A stretch of DNA of 36,326 nt, taken from the NCBI GenBank assembly GCA_913048385.1, contig CAJWVZ010000022.1, positions 1 through 36,326 of the forward strand. Direction: 5' to 3'. Below, piece after piece: positions 27,029-34,525 of this stretch. Under the pieces are notes generated by a model. It was not told the origin of the DNA. It saw only the letters and a list, made by a program, of their open reading frames with translations, and did not search any database. The translations under genes and the position numbers were made by a program. Source of the DNA: an uncultured Gammaproteobacteria bacterium. Its GTDB lineage: Bacteria > Pseudomonadota > Gammaproteobacteria > Pseudomonadales > Pseudohongiellaceae. Each line of letters starts with the position of its first letter. The stretch's first letter is position 1.

Positions 27029-27841
27029 ATGAAGGTCTGTGAGAATTCTGCAGTTGGTGTGCGTCTGACTTGGCGATTCCCTGAGGATGTTTGCCGTCTG
27101 ATGGGGACTCTGATTTTAATTAGTTTAGTGAATCTGGGCATTGGAGCGGAGTACAGAGTAGTCCATTGCCCGTACGGGTGCCCGTCATCCAATCGTGAAG
27201 ATAACAAATTGATGTTTAGGCAAACGTACGCTTTATCATACAACAGAAGCAACCTTTCGCCTGTTTGGGCAGCTTATCACATGGTTGCTGAAGGGGTTGG
27301 AATTGCAACAGGTTTGCCGCGTGAAATTATTGTTGAAGAGGTGCCGGGCACCACCTTGACTGCTAATGAGTTTGAAATTCTAGAGCAACAAGGATCGGTG
27401 CGAGTGCAGTTAGCACCATTGGTAAATTTTGCGGCTACTCCTTACTGGTCGAGTAGTAACTACGCGACAAACAGCGTCGTTATGCCCTCTCCGCTTGCGA
27501 GTGGTGCGTGGGCTGGTCTGGAGTGGGCGTCAAGGAATTTGGTAGCGAGGCAGGGAGAAGTATACATCATAGCCGGGCCAATCTTTGAAGAAAGCAAAAA
27601 CTACAGACATACGCAACCGGAGTCAGAGTACGTTTCTCCTAAGGGCTTTTTTAAGGTTGTTTACACTACTAGCGGAGAGGCGAGCTATTTCTTATTTGAA
27701 GCAACCCTGCCTGTTCATGTGCACCACTGTGAGCGGCGCGCAACCCTCGAGCAAATTCAGGAGGCAAGTCGTTTAACTTTGATGCCAAGAGCCATCAACT
27801 TAGCGTTTGAAACGATGGATGAAAAACTTGGTTGCAACTGA
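27029..27841 (+). CDS. NUC1-fold (DNA/RNA non-specific endonuclease-like) protein, catalytic His absent
   Basis: This 270-residue exported protein has a hydrophobic segment at about 25-40 with cleavage near GIGA. Blocks resembling DNA/RNA non-specific endonucleases are in order: QTYALSYNRSNLSPVWAAYHM, LAPLVNF, ASGAWAGLEW, EVYIIAGPIF and PKGFFKVVYTTSG. In active members the LAP is preceded by DRGH with the catalytic His; here it reads VRVQ (124-127), so His is replaced by Q127. It may be a dead nuclease used as a binding protein. The start has only a poor ribosome site, and an ATG at 27101 is possible. The assignment to the fold is mine. Confidence 0.7.
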   Translation: MKVCENSAVGVRLTWRFPEDVCRLMGTLILISLVNLGIGAEYRVVHCPYGCPSSNREDNKLMFRQTYALSYNRSNLSPVWAAYHMVAEGVGIATGLPREIIVEEVPGTTLTANEFEILEQQGSVRVQLAPLVNFAATPYWSSSNYATNSVVMPSPLASGAWAGLEWASRNLVARQGEVYIIAGPIFEESKNYRHTQPESEYVSPKGFFKVVYTTSGEASYFLFEATLPVHVHHCERRATLEQIQEASRLTLMPRAINLAFETMDEKLGCN

Positions 27842-27870
27842 AATATCCATATTCATTCTCGGATATTTCA
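27839..27870. repeat. 10-bp perfect inverted repeat over a stop codon
   Basis: TGAAATATCC at 27839-27848 pairs with GGATATTTCA at 27861-27870. The first arm includes the stop codon of the nuclease-like gene. It may form an mRNA 3' end with the terminator that follows at 27907-27947. No T-run follows it. Confidence 0.5.
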
Positions 27871-27906
27871 TCATCTAAACGGAGAAATGTAGTTTTTTGA
27901 GTAAAT

Positions 27907-27947
27907 AAAAAAGCCGAACTGGAAAACGATTACCAGTCCGGCCTTTA
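27907..27947. terminator. Bidirectional terminator between convergent genes
   Basis: GCCG.ACTGG and CCAGT.CGGC arms (one A-C mismatch) enclose a ten-base loop. A-run precedes and a T-rich stretch (CCTTTAT) follows, with the mirror on the other strand. It lies between the stops of the genes at 27841 and 27967 and could serve both. Confidence 0.8.
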
Positions 27948-27966
27948 TGTGCAAAAAACCGCCTGC

Positions 27967-29160
27967 TTAAAGCTCGCTTGCAGGCCAAGTAGGTGCGTTG
28001 TTTTTCACTGTTACCGCTCTAATCCCTTGATTCATGAATTTTTGAACGCGGCTACCTTCATAGGTTTCGGTGGTGTATATGTTGCCATCTGAATCTGTAG
28101 CAATACTGTGAGGGGCGTAAAAAGTACCCGGCTGCCGCCCCCCTTGCCCAAACGTATAAAGAACCTCCATTGACTCACGATCGATGACAGAAATTTTGAA
28201 GTTCTGCCCGTCAGCTAAATATATATACTTTTGATCGGCGTCTCTCGAAAAAGCGATATCCCAAGTGGACCCTTGGTTTAATGTTGCAGGATTGTAAACC
28301 ACCTCGCGCACGTAGGTTCCATCTTTTCGGAAGACCTGAACTCTGTCAGCACCTCGGTCGCAGACGTACACTAGGCCATCGTTGGAGGGTTCGGCACAGT
28401 GGACAGGGCCGCGAAATTGCTGAGGGCCGGGCTGACCCGGGACGTAGGTCACGTCAGCATCATCATCAGGGGTATTTCCGTAAGCCCCCCAGTATCGCTT
28501 AAATGCTCCAGTTGCCACGTCAACCACCGCAACTCTTCTGTTTCGGTAGCCATCGGCAAAGAAGGCCTCATTTGCTTCAACGTCTATCGCTATTTCCGCC
28601 ACTCGTGAAAAATGTGTTTGACTATTACTGTCGCGCCCTTCGCCTTGAACGCCAATTGTGCGAATGTATTCGCCGTCTCTCGAAAATACGAGAACGTGAG
28701 AATCTCCGCCGCCATTTCCGCCAATCCAAACGTCTCCATTGGGAGCGATCTCAATACCATGATTTGATGCAGGCCATATATAAGGTGCTCCCTCAACAGG
28801 ACCGCCCCAAGCGTTTACGACGTTTCCTGCGGCATCAAATTCTATGATCGGTGGTGCTGGTGTGCAGCATTCTGCTACGCCACCTTGAAGACCGATTTCT
28901 GTGTTACCGCCAAATTGTGAGGCGTCGTTACGGTGAACTACGAAGACATGGTCGCGCTCATCCACATCAACACCAATGGTGTTACCCATTGCCCAATTAT
29001 TCGGCAGCGGCTTTGGCCAGTATGGGTCGACTAAAAAATGCGGAGCCATAACCGCATTGCTCGCGGCCACAGTCGGCTCTTGCAATTTCGATTGCCCCAT
29101 ACCCAGAGCGATTAAAACGCCAAGAAGCGCCGACCCCATGATAAGTTTTTTGTTTTTCAT
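27967..29160 (-). CDS. PAL-like NHL beta-propeller (peptidyl-alpha-hydroxyglycine amidating lyase family)
   Basis: This 397-residue exported propeller has a signal (residues 1-23) and WPKPLPNNW at the mature start. It parallels the catalytic core of rat PAL, as I recall that sequence. VHR at 75-77 fits the catalytic Arg (R77). H134 (NHGIEI), H254 (GPVHCA) and H351 (APHSIATD) fit the three zinc His. Y205 in FFADGYRNRRV fits the catalytic Tyr of FVSDGYCNSRI. The Met two before the last His in rat is Ala here. PAL splits hydroxyglycine to amide and glyoxylate. It is divergent from a HupE-like gene that precedes a PHM-like fusion. AGGAGG precedes the start. Real substrate is unknown. Confidence 0.8.
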   Translation of the reverse strand: MKNKKLIMGSALLGVLIALGMGQSKLQEPTVAASNAVMAPHFLVDPYWPKPLPNNWAMGNTIGVDVDERDHVFVVHRNDASQFGGNTEIGLQGGVAECCTPAPPIIEFDAAGNVVNAWGGPVEGAPYIWPASNHGIEIAPNGDVWIGGNGGGDSHVLVFSRDGEYIRTIGVQGEGRDSNSQTHFSRVAEIAIDVEANEAFFADGYRNRRVAVVDVATGAFKRYWGAYGNTPDDDADVTYVPGQPGPQQFRGPVHCAEPSNDGLVYVCDRGADRVQVFRKDGTYVREVVYNPATLNQGSTWDIAFSRDADQKYIYLADGQNFKISVIDRESMEVLYTFGQGGRQPGTFYAPHSIATDSDGNIYTTETYEGSRVQKFMNQGIRAVTVKNNAPTWPASEL

Positions 29161-29215
29161 TATTTAAATCCTCCTAGGATGCCGAATATCAGGCGTTAGC
29201 GCGCCTCTATTGTCT

Positions 29216-29250
29216 TGAGTATACTCATTTCTGTGCAGACAGTATACTCA
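29216..29250. promoter_or_regulatory. Paired AGTATACT palindromes in divergent promoter region
   Basis: TGAGTATACTCA (29216-29227) is a perfect 12-base palindrome; CAGTATACTCA (29240-29250) repeats it with one change. Centres are 23 bases apart, about two helical turns. They lie between the PAL-like gene (start 29160, minus) and the HupE-like gene (start 29372, plus). They may be operators for a dimeric regulator; TATACT could also be a -10. No regulator gene is near. Confidence 0.45.
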
Positions 29251-29371
29251 ATGATTAGCTCTCTGAAAGGTGTTAAATGTAACTGAATGTGTCAGGTTCT
29301 GTGCTAGAGAAAACTGCAGGTTTACTGGGCGCAAAGAGAAAAACGATGGTTGTTAGGGTCAGGAAATTCGT

Positions 29372-30814
29372 ATGTTAAAGATGCTTAAGATTGCGTGCAA
29401 AAGGATGTGTGTTCAGGTTTTTAATTCCTTCAGAACTATTAGTGGGTTCAAGCAAAGATCTTGCCGAGAGATTTCGCGAAAATTCATTAAAAGTCTGTTT
29501 CTGAGTTTTGCACTTTTAGCGCCAACCCTCAGCCTTTCACATGATATTCCAAGTCGCGTTACCGTCAACGGATTTGTTAAACCCTCTGGTGAAACCCTTA
29601 CGGTTATGTTGCGGGTACCCATGGAGGCTTTTGGAGAAATAAGTTTTCCATTGAGAGGTCCTGGATACTTAAAATTTTCTGAAGCTGATTTTGCTATCAA
29701 TGATGCGGCCCGCGTTTATATAACAGAATCGATTAGCTTCTACGAAGACGATAAACTATTAGCGGAAAAAAGCATCGAAGCCGTTCGGGTCTCTCTCCCC
29801 TCTGACCGTTCTTTTTTAGATTATGAATCTGCTCGTCAAAATATATTGAGTGCTCCGCTTGGTGATGACGTTAACTTGTTTTGGCGTCAGGGGGTTCTTG
29901 ACGTGATGGTTATTTACCCTATCGATTCTGAGGTTGGAAATTTTTCTGTTGAGCCGCTTTTAAGCACGCTATCTAATGAAACCACAACAGCGTTGAGATT
30001 TTTGGTTCCGGATGGGACAGAAAGGGCATTTAATTTTGTGGGAAATCCCGGAGTTGTTCTGTTAGATCCTCGCTGGCATCAAGCCGCGATACGATTTATC
30101 GCTATGGGTTTTGATCATATTCTTGAAGGGTTAGATCATCTTCTTTTTCTTTTTTGTTTAGTAATTCCGATTAGGAGCATGCGGACACTCATTCCAGTGG
30201 TTACATCATTTACGATAGCGCACTCTATTACCCTGATCGGGTCTGCTTTCGGTCTCGCCCCAAACCTTATGTGGTTCCCTCCGTTAATAGAAACACTCAT
30301 TGCTTTGTCGATTGTGTATATGGCTTTTGAAAACATCGTTGGTGCAAAGTTAAAATATAGGTGGCTAGTAACTTTCGGGTTTGGCTTAATTCATGGATTC
30401 GGATTCTCTTTTTTGTTTAGCGATACTTTACAGTTTGCTGGTGGTCATTTGTTTTCTTCGTTGCTTGCTTTCAATGTTGGAGTAGAGCTCGGACAAATGT
30501 TTGTTCTTTTGTTGTGTGTGCCCTTATTACACTTAATTTTTCGTTGGCTCGTGAATGAGCGCACGGGAGTGTTGTTATTGTCAGCGTTAGTTGCACATAG
30601 CGCTTGGCACTGGATGTTAGAGCGGGGTGAAACCTTAAGCGCTTTTCAGATACAAATGCCTATTTTTGATAATGTTTTTTGGGCTGCTGCAATGCGCTGG
30701 GGTATGATGTTAGTGGTCACAGTGTTTGCTGTTTGGGCGATGTATGAATTGTTTAAACGTTTCTCTCTTATCGAAGGTTTTTCAGCGCAAGGCGAACGCG
30801 TGGAGAGGAAATAA
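29372..30814 (+). CDS. HupE/UreJ-family (type 2) membrane protein with large outer domain
   Basis: The 480-residue protein has a signal around residues 40-56, an outer domain at about 57-225 (HDIPSRVTVNG to RFLVPDGTERAF), then seven or so membrane segments. Conserved blocks are GFDHILEGLDHLLFL with H249 and H256, SFTIAHSITL, ETLIALSIVYMAFE, FGLIHGFGFS and FNVGVELGQM. The related HupE and UreJ are nickel or cobalt permeases. Next to copper-site proteins, a copper role is plausible but inferred. The N-region before the signal is long (about 40 residues, basic); AGGA precedes ATG 29372. The gene for a PHM fusion starts 90 bases after its stop on the same strand. Confidence 0.85.
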   Translation: MLKMLKIACKRMCVQVFNSFRTISGFKQRSCREISRKFIKSLFLSFALLAPTLSLSHDIPSRVTVNGFVKPSGETLTVMLRVPMEAFGEISFPLRGPGYLKFSEADFAINDAARVYITESISFYEDDKLLAEKSIEAVRVSLPSDRSFLDYESARQNILSAPLGDDVNLFWRQGVLDVMVIYPIDSEVGNFSVEPLLSTLSNETTTALRFLVPDGTERAFNFVGNPGVVLLDPRWHQAAIRFIAMGFDHILEGLDHLLFLFCLVIPIRSMRTLIPVVTSFTIAHSITLIGSAFGLAPNLMWFPPLIETLIALSIVYMAFENIVGAKLKYRWLVTFGFGLIHGFGFSFLFSDTLQFAGGHLFSSLLAFNVGVELGQMFVLLLCVPLLHLIFRWLVNERTGVLLLSALVAHSAWHWMLERGETLSAFQIQMPIFDNVFWAAAMRWGMMLVVTVFAVWAMYELFKRFSLIEGFSAQGERVERK

Positions 30815-30904
30815 GTTTTTGGTAGATGAATAATGTGGCGCTAGCTGGTTTAGTGATGTTACGCAATGCCATAGAATGTAGTTAATTTTCTGGAGAACAT
30901 TCAA

Positions 30905-32617
30905 ATGAAAACTTGGACGTTAACAGCTTTTCTCCTTCTAGCTAGTTTCTTTTCTTTGACAGCTTTTGGGCTTCCTGAGAGGGTCGGTGACTTTGCTTTG
31001 CTCGACAGTGATGGGGAGTTTCATCAGCTCAGCCGATATCGTCACAAGGATTTTTTAGTCGTAATGGCAGTTGACTCGTCCTGTGAGAACTTGCCGGAGC
31101 AGTTGGCAATTCTTAATCGAGTCGAAAAAGAATGGACTGCCAATGGCGTGTCCTTTGCGACGGTTAACGCTGACGGAACTGAAAGTTTTGCGGTGATTAA
31201 GGAGATAAAAAAAAGCCTCGGGATCCGGCAGTCGTTTCTGGTTGACGCGGGGCAAATTGTTTCTGCGACGCTTAAACTTGGCCACGCCGGTGAAGTCGTG
31301 GTTCTCGATCCTCATCGCTTGACGGTTCTGTACCGAGGGCCAATCTCAGAATTGGGGAGTGTGCTCACAGATGCTGTATCGGAACCGATAAGGGCAACTA
31401 GGGCTCTGCCGATGGAGGGTTGCGATTTAAGTTTCTCGAGGCGTGATTTACTTGCGGAAACGGCACCCGATTATGCAAAAGAAGTGGCGCCGATTATCGT
31501 CGAGCAGTGTGCATCTTGCCATCGAGAAGGGGGAATAGGCCCGTTTTCAATGGACAGTCATCTGATGCTCAAGGGGTGGTCGCCAATGATCCGTGAGGTG
31601 TTAGTGACCAAGCGCATGCCGCCTACGCAAGTCGATCCAGAAATCGGTCATTTTTTGAACGCGCGATATCTACCCACGGACCAGTTAGAGACATTAGTTG
31701 CTTGGATTGATGCTGGTTCACCCAGAGGGACTTCTGCTGAAGATCCGCTGGCACATTTGACGTTTAAAGACCGGCGCGACTGGCAGTTGGGAGAGCCAGA
31801 TTACATAATCAAAGCCCCAAAGATGGAGATACCCGCTACGGGAGTTCTCGACTATATTGACGTGAATGTTGATTTACCGTTTGACGAGGATAAGTGGGTT
31901 AAATCGGTTCAGTTTATTGCGGGTGACGAGTCAGTGTTGCATCACCTGCTCGCATACGTAACTGGACCTAATGAAAATTTTGATGGTGGAGAATCAGACA
32001 GAAGTTCGGTGGCTCGAAGATTCTTGGAGGGCTATGCGCCAGGTAAAACTGACGCCATGACTTTCCCAGAAGACACTGGTGTCTATATACCCAAAGGTCA
32101 TAAGCTTTCTATGCAATTTCATTTCACCACGAATGGTAAGTCCACGATTGATCAGACTGTTCTTGGGTTATATTTATATGATGAACCGCCGAAATATGAA
32201 AATTTCACGAGAGCAGTGGTCGGCAATTTTAGGATTCCTCCCTTTGAAAGAGATTACAAGGTTGCGGCGGCATATACTTTCAACGAGGATGTCATTGTTT
32301 CTGGGCTACGAGCACATATGCATTTTCGGGGGAAGGATATGAAGTTCAGTGCAGAGATGCCAGATGGAACAATAACCGATCTGTTGAGTGTTCCAAGTTA
32401 CAGTTACGCGTGGCAGCCAACTTATCAGTTAGCAGAGCCTGCGATGTTAAAAGCTGGGACGAAGGTTCACGTAACCGGTACTTTTGACAATTCTGAGTTT
32501 AACCCAGCGAACCCAGACCCAAGCAAGGAGCTGAGATTTGGGCTGCAAAGCTGGGATGAGATGTTCATGGGGTATTGGACTTATCACTCGGCTGAAGGCT
32601 TAAATCAGAGCGATTAG
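30905..32617 (+). CDS. Redoxin-cytochrome c-PHM-like fusion, all sites present
   Basis: The 570-residue exported fusion has a signal at residues 1-22. The redoxin-like domain covers about 26-165 with C60 (SSCENLPE). The heme domain has CASCH at 202-206 and M238 (KRMPPTQVD) as probable axial ligand. The PHM-like domain keeps every expected copper ligand: H346-H347 (VLHHLLAY) and H406 (MQFHFTT) for CuH, and H471, H473 (AHMHFRG) and M553 (WDEMFMG) for CuM. It is the most complete paralog here and likely an O2-dependent hydroxylase fed by its own heme. TGGAGA precedes the start. It follows the HupE-like gene, whose divergent neighbour is PAL-like. Confidence 0.88.
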   Translation: MKTWTLTAFLLLASFFSLTAFGLPERVGDFALLDSDGEFHQLSRYRHKDFLVVMAVDSSCENLPEQLAILNRVEKEWTANGVSFATVNADGTESFAVIKEIKKSLGIRQSFLVDAGQIVSATLKLGHAGEVVVLDPHRLTVLYRGPISELGSVLTDAVSEPIRATRALPMEGCDLSFSRRDLLAETAPDYAKEVAPIIVEQCASCHREGGIGPFSMDSHLMLKGWSPMIREVLVTKRMPPTQVDPEIGHFLNARYLPTDQLETLVAWIDAGSPRGTSAEDPLAHLTFKDRRDWQLGEPDYIIKAPKMEIPATGVLDYIDVNVDLPFDEDKWVKSVQFIAGDESVLHHLLAYVTGPNENFDGGESDRSSVARRFLEGYAPGKTDAMTFPEDTGVYIPKGHKLSMQFHFTTNGKSTIDQTVLGLYLYDEPPKYENFTRAVVGNFRIPPFERDYKVAAAYTFNEDVIVSGLRAHMHFRGKDMKFSAEMPDGTITDLLSVPSYSYAWQPTYQLAEPAMLKAGTKVHVTGTFDNSEFNPANPDPSKELRFGLQSWDEMFMGYWTYHSAEGLNQSD

Positions 32618-32734
32618 GCCGGGTTGCGATTTTTCTTTTCGGGCAAAGGCTTGCGAACTGTGCGTTGTGTCTTGTCTCGATCCCTTGGTATGATTATGTG
32701 GAAGGGTTCGATAATAATAATTAGGAGAGTTTGA

Positions 32735-34423
32735 ATGTCCTCAGTCTATATCATCATCTTTGGGCTCGTCGGATTTAGTTTTGGGTGGTTTATTTACTCA
32801 AATTTTATCGCATCAAAAATCTACCGGTTGGACCCAGACTTTCAAACGCCAGCCCATGAATTTAATGACGGTGTAGATTTCGTTCCGACCAACAAATTCG
32901 TGCTTTGGGGAGCCCATTTTACCTCGGTCGCTGGAGCGGCTCCTATTATCGGCCCAGCGATTGCCGTCTATTGGGGGTGGCTGCCGGCACTCCTTTGGGT
33001 AACGTTCGGCTCTGTTTTCTTTGCGGGCGTGCACGATATGGGTGCCCTATGGGCGAGCAATCGTCATAAAGCAAAATCAATTGGAGCGCTTTCAGAGGAT
33101 GTCGTAGGTGCTCGTACTAGGTCGTTGTTCATGGTGGTTATTTTTCTTCTGTTGCTTATGGTCAACGCTGTTTTTGGAACGATCATCGCCGGAGAAATGG
33201 TTGATATTCCCAACTCTGTCTTCCCCGCATGGGCCGCAATTCCTGTGGCTGTCGCGATTGGGGTATTAATACGCAAAGGTTTCAATTTACTAATTATTTC
33301 AATTATCGGAGTTGGGATTTTATACTTATCGATTTATGTGGGTAGCATCATGCCTTTGGCTCTGCCCGGTGATATTTTTGGCTTAGGACCCAATGGAAAC
33401 TGGATCATCTTATTGTTTGTCTACGCTGGCATAGCATCAATGCTCCCTGTTTGGCTCTTGTTACAACCGAGAGATTACATTAATGGAGCGCAACTGGTCG
33501 TAGGTCTACTGGTTTTGTATTCGGCGGTCTTGATAACCATGCCGGATGTCACCGCTCCAATGTTCAATGACAATCTGGCTCAGGGAACCCCTCCAATTTT
33601 TCCTATACTGTTTGTGACTATTGCTTGCGGTGCGTTATCAGGTTTCCATGGCATTGTGTCTTCTGGAACAAGTTCTAAGCAATTGAATAAAGAGACTGAC
33701 GCAAGATTTGTCGGTTATCTTGGGGCGCTGGGCGAGGGGATGCTGGCCTTGATTACGATTACAGCAGCTACGGGATCTTTGTATGCTGCAACTTCAGCAG
33801 ATTGGGCAAGTATTTACTCAGGTTTCGGAAGCGGTGGTGCTGGCGCTTTCATCGAGGGAGGAGCCCAACTTATTACCCAGGGCTGGGGAATTCCTGAGAG
33901 CTTTGCTCAAACGATGCTTGCTACGATGGTGGTTCTATTTGCAGGAACCACTATGGATGCTGGATTGCGGCTTCAGCGATACATTATCCAGGAGTGGGGG
34001 AGCATCTACGAAATAAAGGCGCTCCAGAATAATATTGTTGCAACCTTAGTGGCGATATTTTCGTGCTTGGTTTTAGCATTTGGAGCGACGAATGGCAATT
34101 ATCCGGGGGATGGTGGAATGGTAATTTGGCCATTGTTTGGAGCCTCAAATCAGATTCTCGCGAGCTTAACATTGCTGACTGTTTCAATTTTTCTCATGAA
34201 GCTTGGTCGGCCGGCGGTCTATACGCTTGTGCCGATGGTCTTCATTATCGTCGTCGCTTTTTGGGCGAGTGCATGGTACTTAATTGACTACTACAATGAC
34301 GGCCGATGGTTACTTTTGAGTTTGAGTCTCGCAGTGATGGTTGCCAGCATCATAGTAATTTTAGAGGCAGCGTCCGTCATCAGTAAATTAAGGCGCGGTG
34401 AGAGCGTCGAGCCGGTTACGTAA
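32735..34423 (+). CDS. CstA-family carbon starvation transporter
   Basis: This is a 562-residue inner-membrane protein with about 14-16 hydrophobic segments. CstA blocks are PTNKFVLWGAHFTSVAGAAPI, then IIGPAIAVYWGW, GVHDMGALWASNRHKAKSIG and SGFHGIVSSGTSSKQ (with GGALSG-like start). It is shorter than E. coli CstA (701 residues), as in many bacteria. CstA proteins take up peptides or pyruvate. Here a peptide role fits the neighbouring peptidases. AGGAGAG precedes the start. It has its own terminator at 34454-34496. Confidence 0.9.
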   Translation: MSSVYIIIFGLVGFSFGWFIYSNFIASKIYRLDPDFQTPAHEFNDGVDFVPTNKFVLWGAHFTSVAGAAPIIGPAIAVYWGWLPALLWVTFGSVFFAGVHDMGALWASNRHKAKSIGALSEDVVGARTRSLFMVVIFLLLLMVNAVFGTIIAGEMVDIPNSVFPAWAAIPVAVAIGVLIRKGFNLLIISIIGVGILYLSIYVGSIMPLALPGDIFGLGPNGNWIILLFVYAGIASMLPVWLLLQPRDYINGAQLVVGLLVLYSAVLITMPDVTAPMFNDNLAQGTPPIFPILFVTIACGALSGFHGIVSSGTSSKQLNKETDARFVGYLGALGEGMLALITITAATGSLYAATSADWASIYSGFGSGGAGAFIEGGAQLITQGWGIPESFAQTMLATMVVLFAGTTMDAGLRLQRYIIQEWGSIYEIKALQNNIVATLVAIFSCLVLAFGATNGNYPGDGGMVIWPLFGASNQILASLTLLTVSIFLMKLGRPAVYTLVPMVFIIVVAFWASAWYLIDYYNDGRWLLLSLSLAVMVASIIVILEAASVISKLRRGESVEPVT

Positions 34424-34453
34424 AATTACTTAAAAACAGAGTTTCAGTCAGAC

Positions 34454-34496
34454 AAAACGGCTTTGGCTCCGATAGAGTAAAGCCGTTTTTTTTTGT
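34454..34496 (+). terminator. Intrinsic terminator after the CstA gene
   Basis: AAAACGGCTTT at 34454-34464 pairs perfectly with AAAGCCGTTTT at 34479-34489 and a run of T follows to about 34495. It lies between the CstA-type gene and birA, so birA needs its own promoter or read-through. Confidence 0.93.
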
Positions 34497-34525
34497 TACT
34501 GATTGGCGTATCGGGCGTGTTATCC

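Noticed and set aside
28503..28847. 114-codon plus-strand ORF opposite the PAL-like gene
   Set aside because: It lies inside a well-supported minus-strand gene; composition (many L, R, Q) is typical of an antisense shadow.
731..34525. Classical mobile island or prophage
   Set aside because: No integrase, transposase, phage gene or direct-repeat attachment sites were seen; only the gene order suggests insertion.
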